A stretch of 64,000 nt of DNA. It comes from Ceratodon purpureus (Eukaryota > Streptophyta > Bryopsida > Pseudoditrichales > Ditrichaceae). The position numbers were made by a program, and so were the translations under genes. The stretch's first letter is position 1, and every line of letters starts with the position of its first letter. The notes below the pieces were generated by a model, which saw nothing but the letters and a program-made list of their open reading frames with translations, was not told the origin of the DNA and searched no databases. Below, piece after piece: positions 19,091-32,399 of the stretch. The stretch is from assembly GCA_014871385.1 (NCBI GenBank), contig CM026426.1, positions 57,314,089 to 57,378,088 on the forward strand. The letters are read 5' to 3'.

Positions 19091-22000
19091 CTAGTGTCTT
19101 CTCGCCTTCTTCTTTGCCCGCGCTGGTTTAATCACTGGTCGACTGCTCCCTGGTACAGCCCCACACTGTAGACGCTGCGAAAAAACACTCTATGCATGCT
19201 TTATAATAACATCATGTTCGTTATAGTGTTAAACATAACCGCAAATTAGTCCCAAATGCCGACATTCAAATCGAATAGGTACATCGCAAATTCATACCCA
19301 TATCACAGTTTAGACATTCGACTCAAGCCATGGAACAAACAGACGTAGATTTCTCTGTTACCCTTCATGGTAACATTGGATATTCATGAATTCTACTGTG
19401 TACTTCACTAGCATAGTGTTGCATCATCCAACACTTTCTGAAATTCTAAAGCTACATACCCATCCGCCTTACCCACTACTAATCTCACACACCTGTTCTT
19501 GTTGGGGCGTTTGTGCATGTGAGGTTGACTCCCCGACATTTCCCTGATGAACCGTAGTACGTCAGAAAACATTAACACTATGTACAAAGACGAGAAAACA
19601 TTAACGACTACACTACAACCACTGAGTACGCTCAGACTGTGTTCACTGTAAATGAGATTCTTCGACAAGAGTAAAAAGACTAATACCATACGGTGATATG
19701 TCATCAGAATTGGCCTTGGAAAATGTAATTAACTGAACACATATTTACGATAGAAACTCACTTCTCGAAGTCGTGTAATTGTGATGGCAGGCACAGCATC
19801 CTGTGACCCATCCTGTGAAATGAATCCGATGTTGTTAGTGATTAATGTAGGTGAAGGAGACAAACTTACTACTTGCAAAAAAAAACTGTCCCATTTACGT
19901 CAGGGCTGGCCCTTTCTACTTGCACTAAACCTTATAGCATTCAGAAGTCAATTAACAGATATATGAAAAGGAATGATCATAATTTAGAACTGCATAATTC
20001 TATGTATGGTTTCTTGTTCAAACATGAAATGTATCCACTATCCAAGCCACATCTACTCAATGTACGGATGAAGGACTCATTAGGAGGTCATGAATTTACC
20101 TCTGCCACATGAGCACGCTTCGGCATTTCTCCTTCTCCTAGCTCATCGCCACCAACAACACGGAGGTTACGCTGTCCAGTCACGGAACCAGCCTCTTCAT
20201 GAGCAAGTGCTTGTTGTTTTTCCAAATCTGCAATCCGCTTCAAAAGCTTCAACACGAAGGGGTCAGACTGTAGTCGCCCTTCACTCATACGGTCTGCCCT
20301 CAGGCTCGCAGAATTTAAAACGTTATTCTCTTCGATATCATTTTTTTTCCCAACGTTAGTCATGTGGGGCTCCACCGTCATTCTTGTTCGACATTGCCCC
20401 TCTCCATCGGAACTGTCACTGTCCCCTATCCCGACAACGTCTACTGCTCGGGCCACTTCATGTTCGATGGGTGGTACAATACCAGCGCCATGCATGAGGT
20501 TTTCAGGTTTTTTTTTGTTAACTGTGCGGCCCCCATATCCTTTGTCCCGTTTCATCTCTGCGTCTATTTCATGTGGTTCGGGTGACCTCCTGTATCGCTT
20601 TCGCAGTCTTTCTCTTACCCCAACCTCTCCCGAGGGTCCTGTTCTACCGAAATTCACTCGGCTAGCATTGGCTTTGCTGCAGTCCACTGATTTTTTGATG
20701 TTTGCGGGATTCTCCAACTCTCTCTTCAGCGATCTCCAAGTCCGGTCTGTAATATCATCCGGTTTCGGGAACTTACCTTTGATTTTCTTCCAAAGGCTTG
20801 CACGCCTTAGTGATACCCCCCTCGCAATAACCTCTTTTACAATTTCAAACTTCAAAGGGTGACTATACTCCCAAGTGTGCTGGATCCATTCTGCTATTTC
20901 AAGAATAGCATCCCGTGGTTGTTGGTTGATAACCCCTATGGCAGGGTCTAACTTCCGGGAGAGTAGCATGACCTCCCTCCTCCAATCAGAGACCCCTACG
21001 CCGTAAGGTTTGCCTGTGAACTGATCGACCTTCAAGTAGTTCCTCGGCAATCCTTCTCGTCGACGTCTATCTCCTTCTCTGTCCCGAACTAACTTCTCGT
21101 GTCTCCTCTCCTTTCTCTTCTGGGCTTCGGATTCGTCCTCAAACCTTTCTCCTACCGTGTCCAGCACCTGATCCGGTGTTGCATCCCCCTTGTCAGGTCC
21201 TTCCTCTACCTCTTCCTGGTACTCGGATTCACTACCATCACCACTGTTGCTGTCAGAAGCCTCATCGTAGAAAGTGTAGGTGTTGGGATCCATAAATCCA
21301 TGTCCTCGAGCAAGTAGTGGTTTGCCGGTGACATTTTCCGCCACGGCTCTTGCTGGCTCCTGATTCACATCACATTAGTAGAGCAAATTCTTTCTCCAGT
21401 AAATAGCATGTGGACTCTGTAAATGACTTAATAGCACATTTATGTTGAGTCGATGTCAGCAACAGTAATGTGACAATGTGTTCTCATCTGTAAATCAGGT
21501 GGGAGATAACCGGATTCAGTTTTCTTTTTTACAAAGATTGAACTAAAACAAAGACCATCATTCATAGTGCGCACACTTGGTATCATTAATGCGTGACGGC
21601 AATTTTGGAAACATATTTTCATATACAAATTACGATGCAATGATATAATTTCTAGTTACACGAATATACAGAAAAGGTTTCACAGAGCAGGTGTTACTGT
21701 TAGTATCGTGAAAATTCTTTACATCTGATCAGGTAGGTGAAAATGTCCCTCCTTTAGCAAAACGTGAGCGCACCTCGATAGCCTGTTCTGTATTATTTGG
21801 AGACGCTGAACCCCTGCGGAAGCCTTCTGCCGAGGCATTGATTCCCATTTGGCAGGAAAGAGTTCTTGATGCTGTTCGCTCCTTCTCCTTCGTCGGTTTC
21901 TTCCGGAGTAACACATGATCTGCATCGGACGGTTAATAATTACAAATAACTTTCAGATGCTTCGGACGTCAAATGCTTCAAAAAAGATCTTAAGTCATGT

Positions 22001-24075
22001 AAATATCCTACTCTATACAACCGTGTCATGTACGGTAGATCACTGCTTCATATAATTTTGTAGTTTTTAACTTACATCTTATCTCGATGTTACAGAATTA
22101 TGGTTTCATGCTTCAAAGTTTTGAATAACCTATCATTCCTCCGACATTTTGTACGCTTTCCTTACCTTTTGTTGTAGCGTCGACTGGGGAAGGAGCTGTG
22201 CCGTCCACATGTGCTGCCTTCAGAGGTCTACTCTCCCGACTGGCCTGCTTGTCGCTGGTCACCCCCAGAACTTGGTCATCCCCAGAAGGTCTAACTTCAA
22301 CTCTGTGATTGCCCTCAGCGACAGCACCAGAAACCCGTCCTGTGGACCTTGTATTCAGATGCTGTCGGGGTGGACGAAATTGTGGTGCGACAGCAGTAGC
22401 TGGTACTGCCGCTGTGACACCACATTCTTTACCTCTTCTACCTTCCGACTCCGTTGGACTTGCCACAGCAGGGGAGACTGCATTCGTACTCTGCGTGCCT
22501 GATCCAGCAACATCAGCTACCACATGTCTACCACTGACCTTGGGCCTAATCTGTCTCCCCTTCGAAGATGATGCCTCCCCATGAAACGATTGTTCTTCTC
22601 TTCGTGCAGGGGGGGGTTCCTTCCACTGGACAAATTTTTCGTTTCTCCTCTCGGAAGACGGACGAGGACCCATAATCTGCACATACCATCATTGCACCAA
22701 AAACCAAGTACAATCTTTACACGAAGACCATTTTCTTTAAGAGCTGTGAATACTATGTCTTGCTATACCGTATCTCTATCACTGCAAAACATGCTCAATA
22801 ATTATAAATTATTTTTCGCATGTATATGGTAAGGCCAGCTTATTACTTGCAGCAAAACATTCACTATTAATCATGTTTTTTAAAATACTTCACATACGCT
22901 GTACAATGTCGTGGTTGTAATGGACGGTGTATATCTTTGGACATACTGAAGTCGGTGGCTGATGTCTCTCAAGGATTTTTAGAAACATACTCCACTCAGT
23001 CAGAAATGCACCAGTAATAGCCAGTACGACCAATTCAGAGGAACATGCCCAGACACACAAGGTAAATGTCGGAACATTTTATGAAATGAATAAAGGTTTT
23101 TTTAGGTGAATGCACTTCATATCCACATTAATTTCGACACTGCTTAGACATTATCTAGGTGTGATTTGACGACTGTAGATTATTTGTTTTCGGCGGGGCT
23201 TTTCATAAATAAACATACACTGCAGATAGGAACTTACTGTAGAGCAGTCCTCCTCCGAGGACGACGTTGACGTGGTGCTAGTGTCCGCTGCTTCCCAACT
23301 ATCTTCAGTATCAGTACTCTCTTCGGATGTCTGGAATGACTCCTCCTCTAGTTCTTCTGTACAACAATCCCGGCTGTCACCGTCTTCGTCACTATTTGTG
23401 CTTGAACTCTCAGTTACTATGTCATCTTCGTTGCTTCGAGGGTAGTTGTTGCTTTCACCACAAGTTCCTCGAGGCTCGTATTCTTCACCACTGCTACTAT
23501 CTGATGTAGCTCTCCCTGAATGACCTGCGTCGAACTCTCCTGTGCCTGCACCCAGACCTTCAGATGACCACGACGAAACCGCGGACGGAGTCCTTATTTC
23601 ACCATTCACTAATGCGGTTCTTGCTTCTTCCAGGGCCTTCTCATTCTGTTTCGTGTACCTGTGCTCTAAAACAAGACACTGGTAAAGCAGCAACAACGAG
23701 ACCGATGGCAAACACTTCACAATGACAGACACGCTTCACAACATTTCAATCTACCACGGTGCTATGTGTTCTACTGGACGTACTTCTGCCTGAAGCATCT
23801 TCAACCCGTTTTACCAAAGCAATTGCTACATATTCAGCAGCGACTGTAGCTACCTGTGGGCACACAAGGTTGACAAGGAATAGTTGCACTGAAACCCCAG
23901 CAATCCCTCGCCGCCTAATACGTGATACTAAGTTACCTAAATTGACAGGAGGCATGCAGAGCGAGATAGGGGAGACGACAGCGTTATTAACGGGATGTAT
24001 AACCTTGGTTTCTGTGCCTTGACCCTTTAGTTGAGAAATCTTCATCCAAATTTGAAGACACCTAGAACATTCCAC
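19091..24075 (-). CDS. TNPA-like CACTA protein (Transposase_24 type), multi-exon
   Basis: Minus-strand exons visible from splice signals and coding character: about 23,669-23,239 (acidic, Ser-rich), about 22,674-22,170 (basic, low complexity), about 21,917-21,730, 21,359-20,100, about 19,817-19,768, about 19,550-19,490, and the last, 19,174-19,091, which ends with basic AKKKARRH before TAG. The large exon holds the family domain: a tryptophan-rich helix region (WIQHTWEY, RTWRSLKREL), then SKANASRVNFGRTGPSG, like the conserved nKaNR...HttGs block of plant Transposase_24 proteins, and a C-terminal coiled coil (FVLKLLKRIADLEKQQALAH). The known role of TNPA is binding subterminal repeats and bringing the ends together. 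The first exon is uncertain; an open frame from 24,075 is the candidate. Confidence 0.7.
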
Positions 24076-25520
24076 CGTAGTGAGTCGTGCGCATCGTTCA
24101 AATTAGATATCTGTGCCACGTCCAAGTACTAAATACACATCTCCACAACTACTTCGCATTACTCTCTGCTGGACAAAAAACCTGCTACAACGTCGGGAAA
24201 GTAGTACAGTCCATTGTCCAGGCGGCTAGTCTTTGCGGACACCTCGTTCTTTCCCTCAATGCCTCTCAATTTAGATTCTATCAGGGGGACTTCGCTTGAT
24301 TTACCAGTCTCACAAGGATTACTACTACGAAGGTACATTACAACAAAGGAGAGTGAAGGTCTGAGAGTCTTACAGCCAGGTAGTCACTCCCGTTTGCTGA
24401 CGCAGGAGTTTGTCGTTTTCAGCTATGGTTTCATACCTTTTCAGTGCGTATTCAGGTACCTTCATACTCAAACATTCAACGTTTGCTCATGGTATGAACA
24501 AACAACCGAAGTACTCTTTGTGATCGGGTACAATTACACCCAACTCTATTTTGCTCTACTGAATACTTCGTGAAGTTTGTTGAAGGCAGCCACCCTTGCC
24601 TGTGTGCATTTATATTTTCCTTCTGAAGCGTCATTCGTGGGCCAGGAAACAAGTGCGGTAATCGACATATAATCGAGCAATTCACGGTATTCACTGCGCC
24701 CTTCAAACCCTAATCAGGCAGAACTTCGTAGTCACCCATATCACTCATTGCTTGTATTTATGAAATATTATCGTGGGTGATTTTGTGGGTTTTCTTGAGT
24801 CACCTCAAACTCCTTACAGTCCCTGAAATTGGGATAGGGTTTAGATTAGGTGTTATTACATTTTTGTTACAGTGTTATTGTCATTTGATTGTCAATTTCA
24901 TTTTGTTGACAGAGCAGTACGGCATCTGCTCTTTTAATTCAGTTACTGCTATGTCTATCAAAGTCATATAAGTTCAATGACCTGGACAATTCATGTAGGT
25001 CTACTTGTGAGGCATTAGTTATAGAGTTCTGTCACAACACAGTTAGGAGTGCAATGTGGTTTGTTTCTTATAGGTAGAATATGTTCTCCGGCGGTGTACT
25101 GATACGAAGTGATTTGTCTGTGTCAACTAGAAAGGCCGATTCAGCTGTGGAGGGTCTTCAACACCATCACTCAAGTTCTTTATCTGGATTGTAATCATAT
25201 TGCCCTCTGTGAGTAACCCACCGAGAGAGACGTAGTACTTATTCTGTTTCACGAATTATATTCTCTACAGAAATTAGTGTCTCACATATCAGGAAAGTGC
25301 TCATGCGTGGAAATCTGAAACACTTGACTCAGAGTTAATTGTATTCTAGTGTCTTGTCGAAGAATTAAATAGCTTTATTTGATCCACAGTAGTATGTGGA
25401 GATGTTTGTAGATGTGAATGCTTAGACATCTCGGTATCACTTTGTTTTTCACACACATAAAGTCGATAACTGGAGCAATCTTCGTCTGCAGATACTACAC
25501 GGAGAAAATTCTGAGGGAAA
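24076..25520. promoter_or_regulatory. Shared upstream region of the divergent CACTA genes
   Basis: About 1.4 kb lies between the outermost plausible exons of the TNPA-like (minus) and TNPD (plus) genes, with only short unsupported frames. By position it should hold both promoters. No array of repeats is obvious. Confidence 0.4.
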
Positions 25521-28500
25521 ATGAGAGAAACAAACCTGGGGGAGGCCTACCACCACGAAAGATCTTTGGCTGCTCGGTATGGAATATCACGGTATCCTTG
25601 TGGCTGCGAAAGGTGTCATGGATTCAAGTCCCAGTCTGTGCACAAAGTGGAAGTTCATCACCGCAAGTATGGTCGTGACCGTACGCTGTTAGACCCGCTT
25701 CTCGTAAGTTCAATCGATTAAAATGTAAATTTCTATTGAGTACCGCATGTCTATGCTGCTGGATGAACATAGGCTGCGCATTTCATATTTATATATTGTA
25801 CGAAAAAACTGTTGAATTTGCAGAGGAATCCTAATTACCCTTTTCAACAAAGAGAAGTGGAGGCTCAGGACGACGTTTCAGCTACTGAAGACGAATCCAC
25901 AGATGGTGAAGGTGAGGAGTTCCTGGACGCAGAAGATAGGGCCCCATTTGAAGAAGATCCTGCAGACGTCGACATAGATCTTAACCACATGGCAGAGGAT
26001 TTTTTTGCTAGAGCCGAAGAAATTCATAGACAACGTAGAGACGACGACGACGAAGTTGTCGATTTTGAAGACTTGTCATCAGAAGAAGATGAGGAAGACC
26101 AGACACCGTTGCTGGAGCACCTTCTTCGAGAATCGATGGATCCCCTGTATCCCGGATCGAGAACAACCAGGTTACAATTCAGTGTCGTTTTGATGTCTTT
26201 GTGTACACTCTTTTCAGTGAGTCACCATTGCTTGGACGAAATTCTAATTTTTTTAAAGTATGACGTACTACCCGTGGAAAACACTTGCCCGAAGTCGTCA
26301 TATGAAATGAAGTCAATGATACATAAGTTAGGTCTGTCTCACGAAACAATACATTGTTGTGAGTGCGGTAAAACTTTGTACTGGAAAGAGAAGTCCGAAT
26401 TAACGGAATGCCCTGTGTGCCTAAAGTCAAGGTTCATTTCAGGTTCGACCACGGTTCCAGTAAGAGTCCTCAGATACTTTTCCATTATCAAAAGATTACG
26501 TCGAATGTTCCGCTGTCCAGAAATTGCAAAGCATTTGCGATGGCACAATGCTCATCATTCGGTAGATAATAAAATGAGGTCGGTTGTAGACAGCGAACAG
26601 TGGGAATTTATAGAGCAGCGCTTTCCCGCCTTCAGTCGTAATGAGCGCAACATTAGAATGGGTCTCGCCCTTGACGGTGTGAATCCGCATAGTTTGCAGT
26701 CTTCGAGGCACTCTGTTTGGCCAGTTATGCTGGTCCTATACAACCTTCCACCCTACCTATTGACTAAAAGATTTTTTATAAGTCTGAGCATGATCATACC
26801 TGGACCATCCTCACCGTCAGAGGAAACAATAGATGTATATTTACAGCCTCTGGTCCACGAATTAAAAAAACTTTGGAAAGGAGTTTCAGCTGTTGACATG
26901 TCTGAGCCGGAGGGTAGGAGTCGTAGTTTCAGAGTAAGAGGAATGTTAATTTGGACAATACATGATTACCCTGCGTACACTTTAATCTCTGGTCAATCGG
27001 GCAAAGGTTATGCAGGTTGCCCTATTTGCGGGGAAGGGACATTTGCAGAATACTCTAAGCAGGCTAGGAAGACTGTGTTCCTGGGGCATCGTAGATGGCT
27101 GAGGCAAGACCATAGGTGGAGATCTGCTCGTGCAGCATTTAATGGAGAAGCAAATCACGATGCACCACCAGGCAGGCAATCGGGATTAACAGTGAGGCAA
27201 CGTGGAGCATGGAGAGAGTCGTTCCTGGACCTAAGGGGGCGTCCAAATTCGTAGCACGATCTAGTCAAGAAGACGGGTGTAAAGAGGGTTAGCATTCTTT
27301 ACCAACTTCCGTATTGGGAGGTGAGTCACTACTTCATTTCTTTCGGGCATATTGAATTTGTTGACGTATCGCATTTTACCTGTACAAAGTTTGAGAGTCC
27401 AGAAACTGAATGTGAATTGTTTTAGGTGCTCTGTGCAATGGGATTTGTGAGTTCATTAGTCGTTGTGGTTTTAAAATCAATGTCAATGAACCTGTATTTT
27501 GGTATTGTTCATCCCCGTATAAGGTAATGTAATAACTACACCTAATATTTATAAACAGTGAGTAGTAGGTGTTAAGAGCATGCCTGTACTCGTAATCATG
27601 TGACCTGTACTTATATTGTCGCCCTCAACCGAATGGACTGTTTTTGTTTACACTGAATCTTTTGTTATTTACGAATTACTATGCTGATTTCTGTGGCCAT
27701 CAGGTACACAGTAGTCATGTTTGTTAATTACCATATACATGGACGGATACTTTGCTGCTCTGAATTCTTAGTAAACCAGCATGCACATAGTCAGAGTTGT
27801 TCATTTCATACTGTGTCCAGTTCATTTCATAGGGTGTCCAGTTAAGTTGGAATTTAATGCACTGCGTATGGTGTCCAAAGTCACAGTTTCTGACGTTAGA
27901 GGACGAGTGCTCCCTTAGATGAATAGAGTATGCGATACGTATTTATCCACAGTGAGGAAGGTGAGCTTCTGTACGGAGTTTCCCAAACACTGTTAATTAA
28001 GTTATGTGCTATTAGCTTGTGGTCCAGAGAACAGAGTGTGCCTTGTAGGTAATATCAGTACAAGAAAACCATGTGCATATGGTGCTCTTGCACAATTGGG
28101 CTCACTATTGGATTTTTGAAATGTTCATATCAGCTGAAACATAATTTTATGGCTAACAGTGAACGATGCATTTAGATATTTATAATATTTGGTTCTCGGT
28201 ATTCCACAGTGCGTGAGTATTTATAATCTTCTACCCTCGTAATTCTCATTTTTTGGGGCTAGACGTCAAACTATAGTCACCGCAGTTTTATCTGTAAATT
28301 GTAAACTAATTCCTTTCTAATGTTTGTGTGATAGATTCTACCTATAAGGCATACCCTAGATGCCATGCATTGTGAAAAAAACATCTGCGAGAATTTGCTT
28401 CGGACTTTGTTTGGAGAGACAGACAATGCTAGGTCCCGGGAGGACATGCGGGTTCGAGGTATCCGGAACCACCTCCATCTACAGCGAAATCCAGATGGCC

Positions 28501-30813
28501 AAACATACTTCAAGCCAGATGCTGCGTATGTCCTGACAAAGGCTCAGCAACTTGAGTTCCTGAAGACTTTGAGCGACTTGAAATTTCCTACCAATTACGT
28601 GGGACCACTTAGACAAAGAATAATTCACGGGAAACTTAGAGGTTTGAAAACTCACGACTTTCATATCCTGTTACAACAAGTTATTCCCGTTTGCTTGCGA
28701 AATGTAGGGGATCCTGCTGTTGTTGGTGTAGTAATGCGAGTGAGTAGACTCTTTCGGAAGATTTGCTCTAAAGTTGTGGATAGAAACGATAAGCTGTCAA
28801 TGATAGAGGATGTGGCGGAAACAATCTGTGCATTAGAAAAAGAGTTACCGCCTTCAATATTTGTTATCATGATGCATCTTCCTGTGCACCTAGTTGAGGA
28901 GCTTTTCATATGTGGCCCAGTCCATAATCGATGGATGTACCCGTTTGAAAGATACATGAAGGGCTTGAAAGGTTTTGTTAAAAATAAAGCACAACCTGAA
29001 GGAAGTATGGCTAACGGATATTTACGGGACGAGTCCATCGGTTTCCTCAACGAGTATCTGTCGCAGTACACTCCGACAACGAAGCGTGCCTGGGATGATA
29101 AGGAGGAGACGGCTATGTACGACGAGATATTGGAAGGGGCCAGAAGAGACCGAGTGATGTCAGCAGAGTTTCTGGAGCTAGTTCATGGCTTTGTTTTAGA
29201 AAACACTGAGCACATGGACGGGTACCGCAGGTTCGTGGTTTCCCAGGAACTCACATTATGTCGGTGTTTGAGCTACCTTCCTGTTTCATATAGTTTTGTG
29301 AATATCGTGTCCTTGTAATGCACATCTGTTTTGCAGGTACATTTAATCTTCATGCGGAACAAAGTAGTTCGTCATCACTGGACGCAAAGGACTCACAAGG
29401 AGCTAGGGCGGTCGCTAGTTTTCAATAAGCTTGCACTGTGTCTCCGAAAGCGGTAGTTATTAGGATAAATGCATCATAAGTATGGTCATTATGTAATACC
29501 TTTCATGTTTTTTAAGTACAGGAGTCATCCATGTTTTGCTTATGGGTATAATAAAAGTCGGGTGATATCTAGTCTTGAACACACATAAAGTACTTTAAAT
29601 TTTAAATTAATACATACTGTTTTTCAGGAGGTACGAGGAGGCTTTTTCAAGAAGAGAGCAGGAAAGGGAGGAATATCGACGACTCCAGCGGCGGAGAGGG
29701 AGAAGAAGTAGATTCGCTTTCCCTGCAGAGCTCAATGCACTCCTTGCTTTTGCCACGTGGGTACAGGAAGAAGTGAGGCACGAGCAACGAGCTCATGTGC
29801 CTGTGGATCCGAAGGTTGTGGACACGGCCAGAGGACCACTTCCAATGTCCACAGCGTACAAAAGCATGTATGCTTATGGAAATCATTATCGGGTACTGAG
29901 CTCGGAGGCACATTTGAAAACTAGCGACAGTGGAATCGCTGCTACGTATAAACAGGTCTGTCGTAACAGCGTTCGCGATGGTAATATCGTTATGGCAGAC
30001 GTGGAATATGTAGGTCATATTGAAGAAATATTGGAGCTAAACTACAGACGACATTGTGTGGTTGTGTTAGTATGTGATTTCGTGAAAGCAAATTACAGGG
30101 GTGAAAATGCAACAATAAAGAAAGATAAGTGGGGATTCACGCTAGCGAACTATGCACGTAGGTATGGAAGAGTTTGCAAGGACAGTTTCGCGTTCCCAAT
30201 GCATTGTGAGCAAGTCTTTTACTCCGACGCCAACGAAAGCCCTGGTTGGAAAGTCGTATTGAGAAAAGAGGTACGAGGGAAGCGTGTCATACCAGAGAGC
30301 AATTCAGAAGGAGAAACGGAGTTATTCCACATGGGCCGAGATGATGACTATGAGGGATTACGGCCAAATCTCGAAGTTGGAGAACAGGATGTGCCTCAAG
30401 CAAGAACAAGGGAAGATATTATTTTAGAACCCGCTATAACAGGACAAGTAGGCAGGGGCCGAAGACGTGGTGGCCGTGGTTTAGGCAGAGGTGGTGCTCA
30501 GAGGGGGCGGCCAAGGTGCACTGCTGATGTTATTCCAGAACAAAATGAAGCTGAGGCAAGTGGCGGTTCAGGCGGTGAGGAGGACTCTTTACCCGCAGGG
30601 GAAAGATTGAACCGAGAAGGATTGCACTGTGAAGACCATCTGAACATGCGCAGACACGCTGGTTCATCACCTGTACGTACAAGAAGGGTGAGACAGAGAA
30701 GAGTAAACGAAGCTAACACCGTGGATCCCATTAGTTCAAACTCCGAGGACGTTACTACGTCTACTGATGAAGGGACTTCGGAATCTACTTTTGAGAATTC
30801 GGACTCGGAGTAA
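25521..30813 (+). CDS. CACTA transposase TNPD (transposase_21, DUF4218, DUF4216)
   Basis: Exons: 25,521-25,703, 25,824-27,320, 28,335 to about 29,270, a short one from 29,337, and 29,628-30,813. Exon 1 has the transposase-associated motif ISRYPCGCERCHGF. Exon 2 is acidic at first, then the transposase_21 domain with zinc-like CCECGKTLYW...CPVCLKSRF, the PLVHELKKLWKGV block and CPICGEG. Exon 3 resumes at LPIRHTLDAMHCEKNICENL and holds the DUF4218 block (MMHLPVHLVEELFICGPVH, WMYPFERYMKGLKG). The last exon holds DUF4216 (VCDFVK, KWGFTLANYARRYG, HCEQVFYSD) and an RG-rich, acidic tail. One in-frame TAG at 27,252-27,254 interrupts exon 2; otherwise the frame is open. The 1-kb intron 27,321-28,334 shows nothing else. 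Confidence 0.85.
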
Positions 30814-31712
30814 TTTTATTTCATGAGTTCAGTATATCTTATAGCTGTGTTGTAACATTATAAGTGTATCTAGGTTCCGCTTATGGTTGGCTCGGTGACC
30901 ATAGATGGTATACCAGAGCACTGTAGACAGAGGCGTCGAACGATGTTTTCAACATAACAGATTCCAGGTAAAGGATGTCCACCACCCTTGTGCTGTTTTC
31001 ATTTTCATTTACCACTGTCGAGCTAGTAGATGACATAACAATGTTGAGAAATAATCCCAGAAGTTCACATTCAGAGAGTGCTTCCAACGTCGGTAGAGAC
31101 TAGTAGGAGAAATTATTAAAAAATTCTCTACGTAACGTCCCGTATGATATGAAAGAAAGGAAAATGAAATCTAGGATCTTGGCTTTGTAGGGCGTCTACT
31201 TCGACGTACTGTCCGTTACGAAGGCACAATGATTGCCGTAAGGATGCATGGAATGGTGAAGAGCGTGACCGTCAAAAAAATTCGGAAAACACTATATGAT
31301 ATCAAGGTGAAATTCTAATACCTATTCATTCTTCAATTACAGTCTTCAAAATACATAGTAACTCAGAGATTCAGCATAGACATTGAAATTATCTTTCGAG
31401 GAAACCACTGAAGTTCTTGGCCGCTTCTATATGTAGGAGATACCGGAACTGTATTCGAGATATATAGGATGTAACTTCAGTATGACATAGAGTCCTGATG
31501 TTTACATAGATGGCTGACGGAATAATATTCGATTTCAGGTCTGAAATGTCTCTTGACAGTAAATGACGTGCAAAACTATAACAAAACATGTGGAAAACTG
31601 TGGAAGACGTGCCTTATCTACATTCGGTGCCTGAGGAGTACTGTAATACAAGATGAGGGACACGGTGCTTATGTACATTCGCAGCGTCAGTACGTTTCTC
31701 TGTCATCGCTTC

Positions 31713-32231
31713 CTACTGAACCGCTTTGCTTCCATTGACATTGGAGAAGTCCAGACCGCTACAAACTTCTGCAGATGACGCGCTGAAGAATTCGGAGGGG
31801 GCCGAGTTGCTGTCGTCGCTGGAAACTTCCTCCCCGTCTCCCGAATTGCTGTCGTCGCTGGAAACTTCCTCCTCTGAATCACCGTCTATGACAATGGGGT
31901 GAAACGGGCAGCATCCAGGCCGAGCTGGTGGAGTGGGCTGTTGTGCAACAAAATCCAGCAGGTGCACACCTGATGCATCACCAAGGGAGACAACTTCGTT
32001 ATAGGTATAGTCAGTCCACTGGAAGTCGTTAGAGAACTTCAAGAATTCTCCCAACAGAGGCACATCTGGGTAGCTGAGACGAAGAGACTCTCGGCGTCTA
32101 TGGATATGAGCCAACCATTCCAGAATGGCAGCCTTGTCAATTGCATAGGACGCTCGTGGACAATCCATTCTGAATGCCATGGAACTGGCTGACAGAAACT
32201 GGTAATTCTTTGAAGTATAAGGTGATGACAC
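31713..32231 (-). CDS. Hypothetical acidic protein, terminal exon
   Basis: A minus-strand frame of 172 codons. An acceptor-like ATTACCAG falls just inside the 5' part of the frame, and the first good Met after it (MAFRMDCP) is at 32,180, so this is probably the last exon of a spliced gene. The middle is helix-like (AAILEWLAHIHRRRESLRL). The C-terminal third is acidic with the unit EEVSSDDSNS twice, from a direct DNA repeat at 31,807-31,833 and 31,846-31,872. No family is recognised. It lies inside the right flank of the CACTA element and could be a captured host exon. Confidence 0.4.
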   Translation of the reverse strand: MSSPYTSKNYQFLSASSMAFRMDCPRASYAIDKAAILEWLAHIHRRRESLRLSYPDVPLLGEFLKFSNDFQWTDYTYNEVVSLGDASGVHLLDFVAQQPTPPARPGCCPFHPIVIDGDSEEEVSSDDSNSGDGEEVSSDDSNSAPSEFFSASSAEVCSGLDFSNVNGSKAVQ

Positions 32232-32399
32232 AGACTACTCTCGTAAAAGGGGATTGCAGTGAAGAGAAGAAACAAATTTTTGACCGAGAAAGATCATTGG
32301 AGAGGCGAATCAACAGAGGATTACTTCAAGAGGTTAGAGAAGATACAGGTGGTATTCTGATAATGTGCAGAAGCATTAGGCACCGACAGGGAGAGTGAA

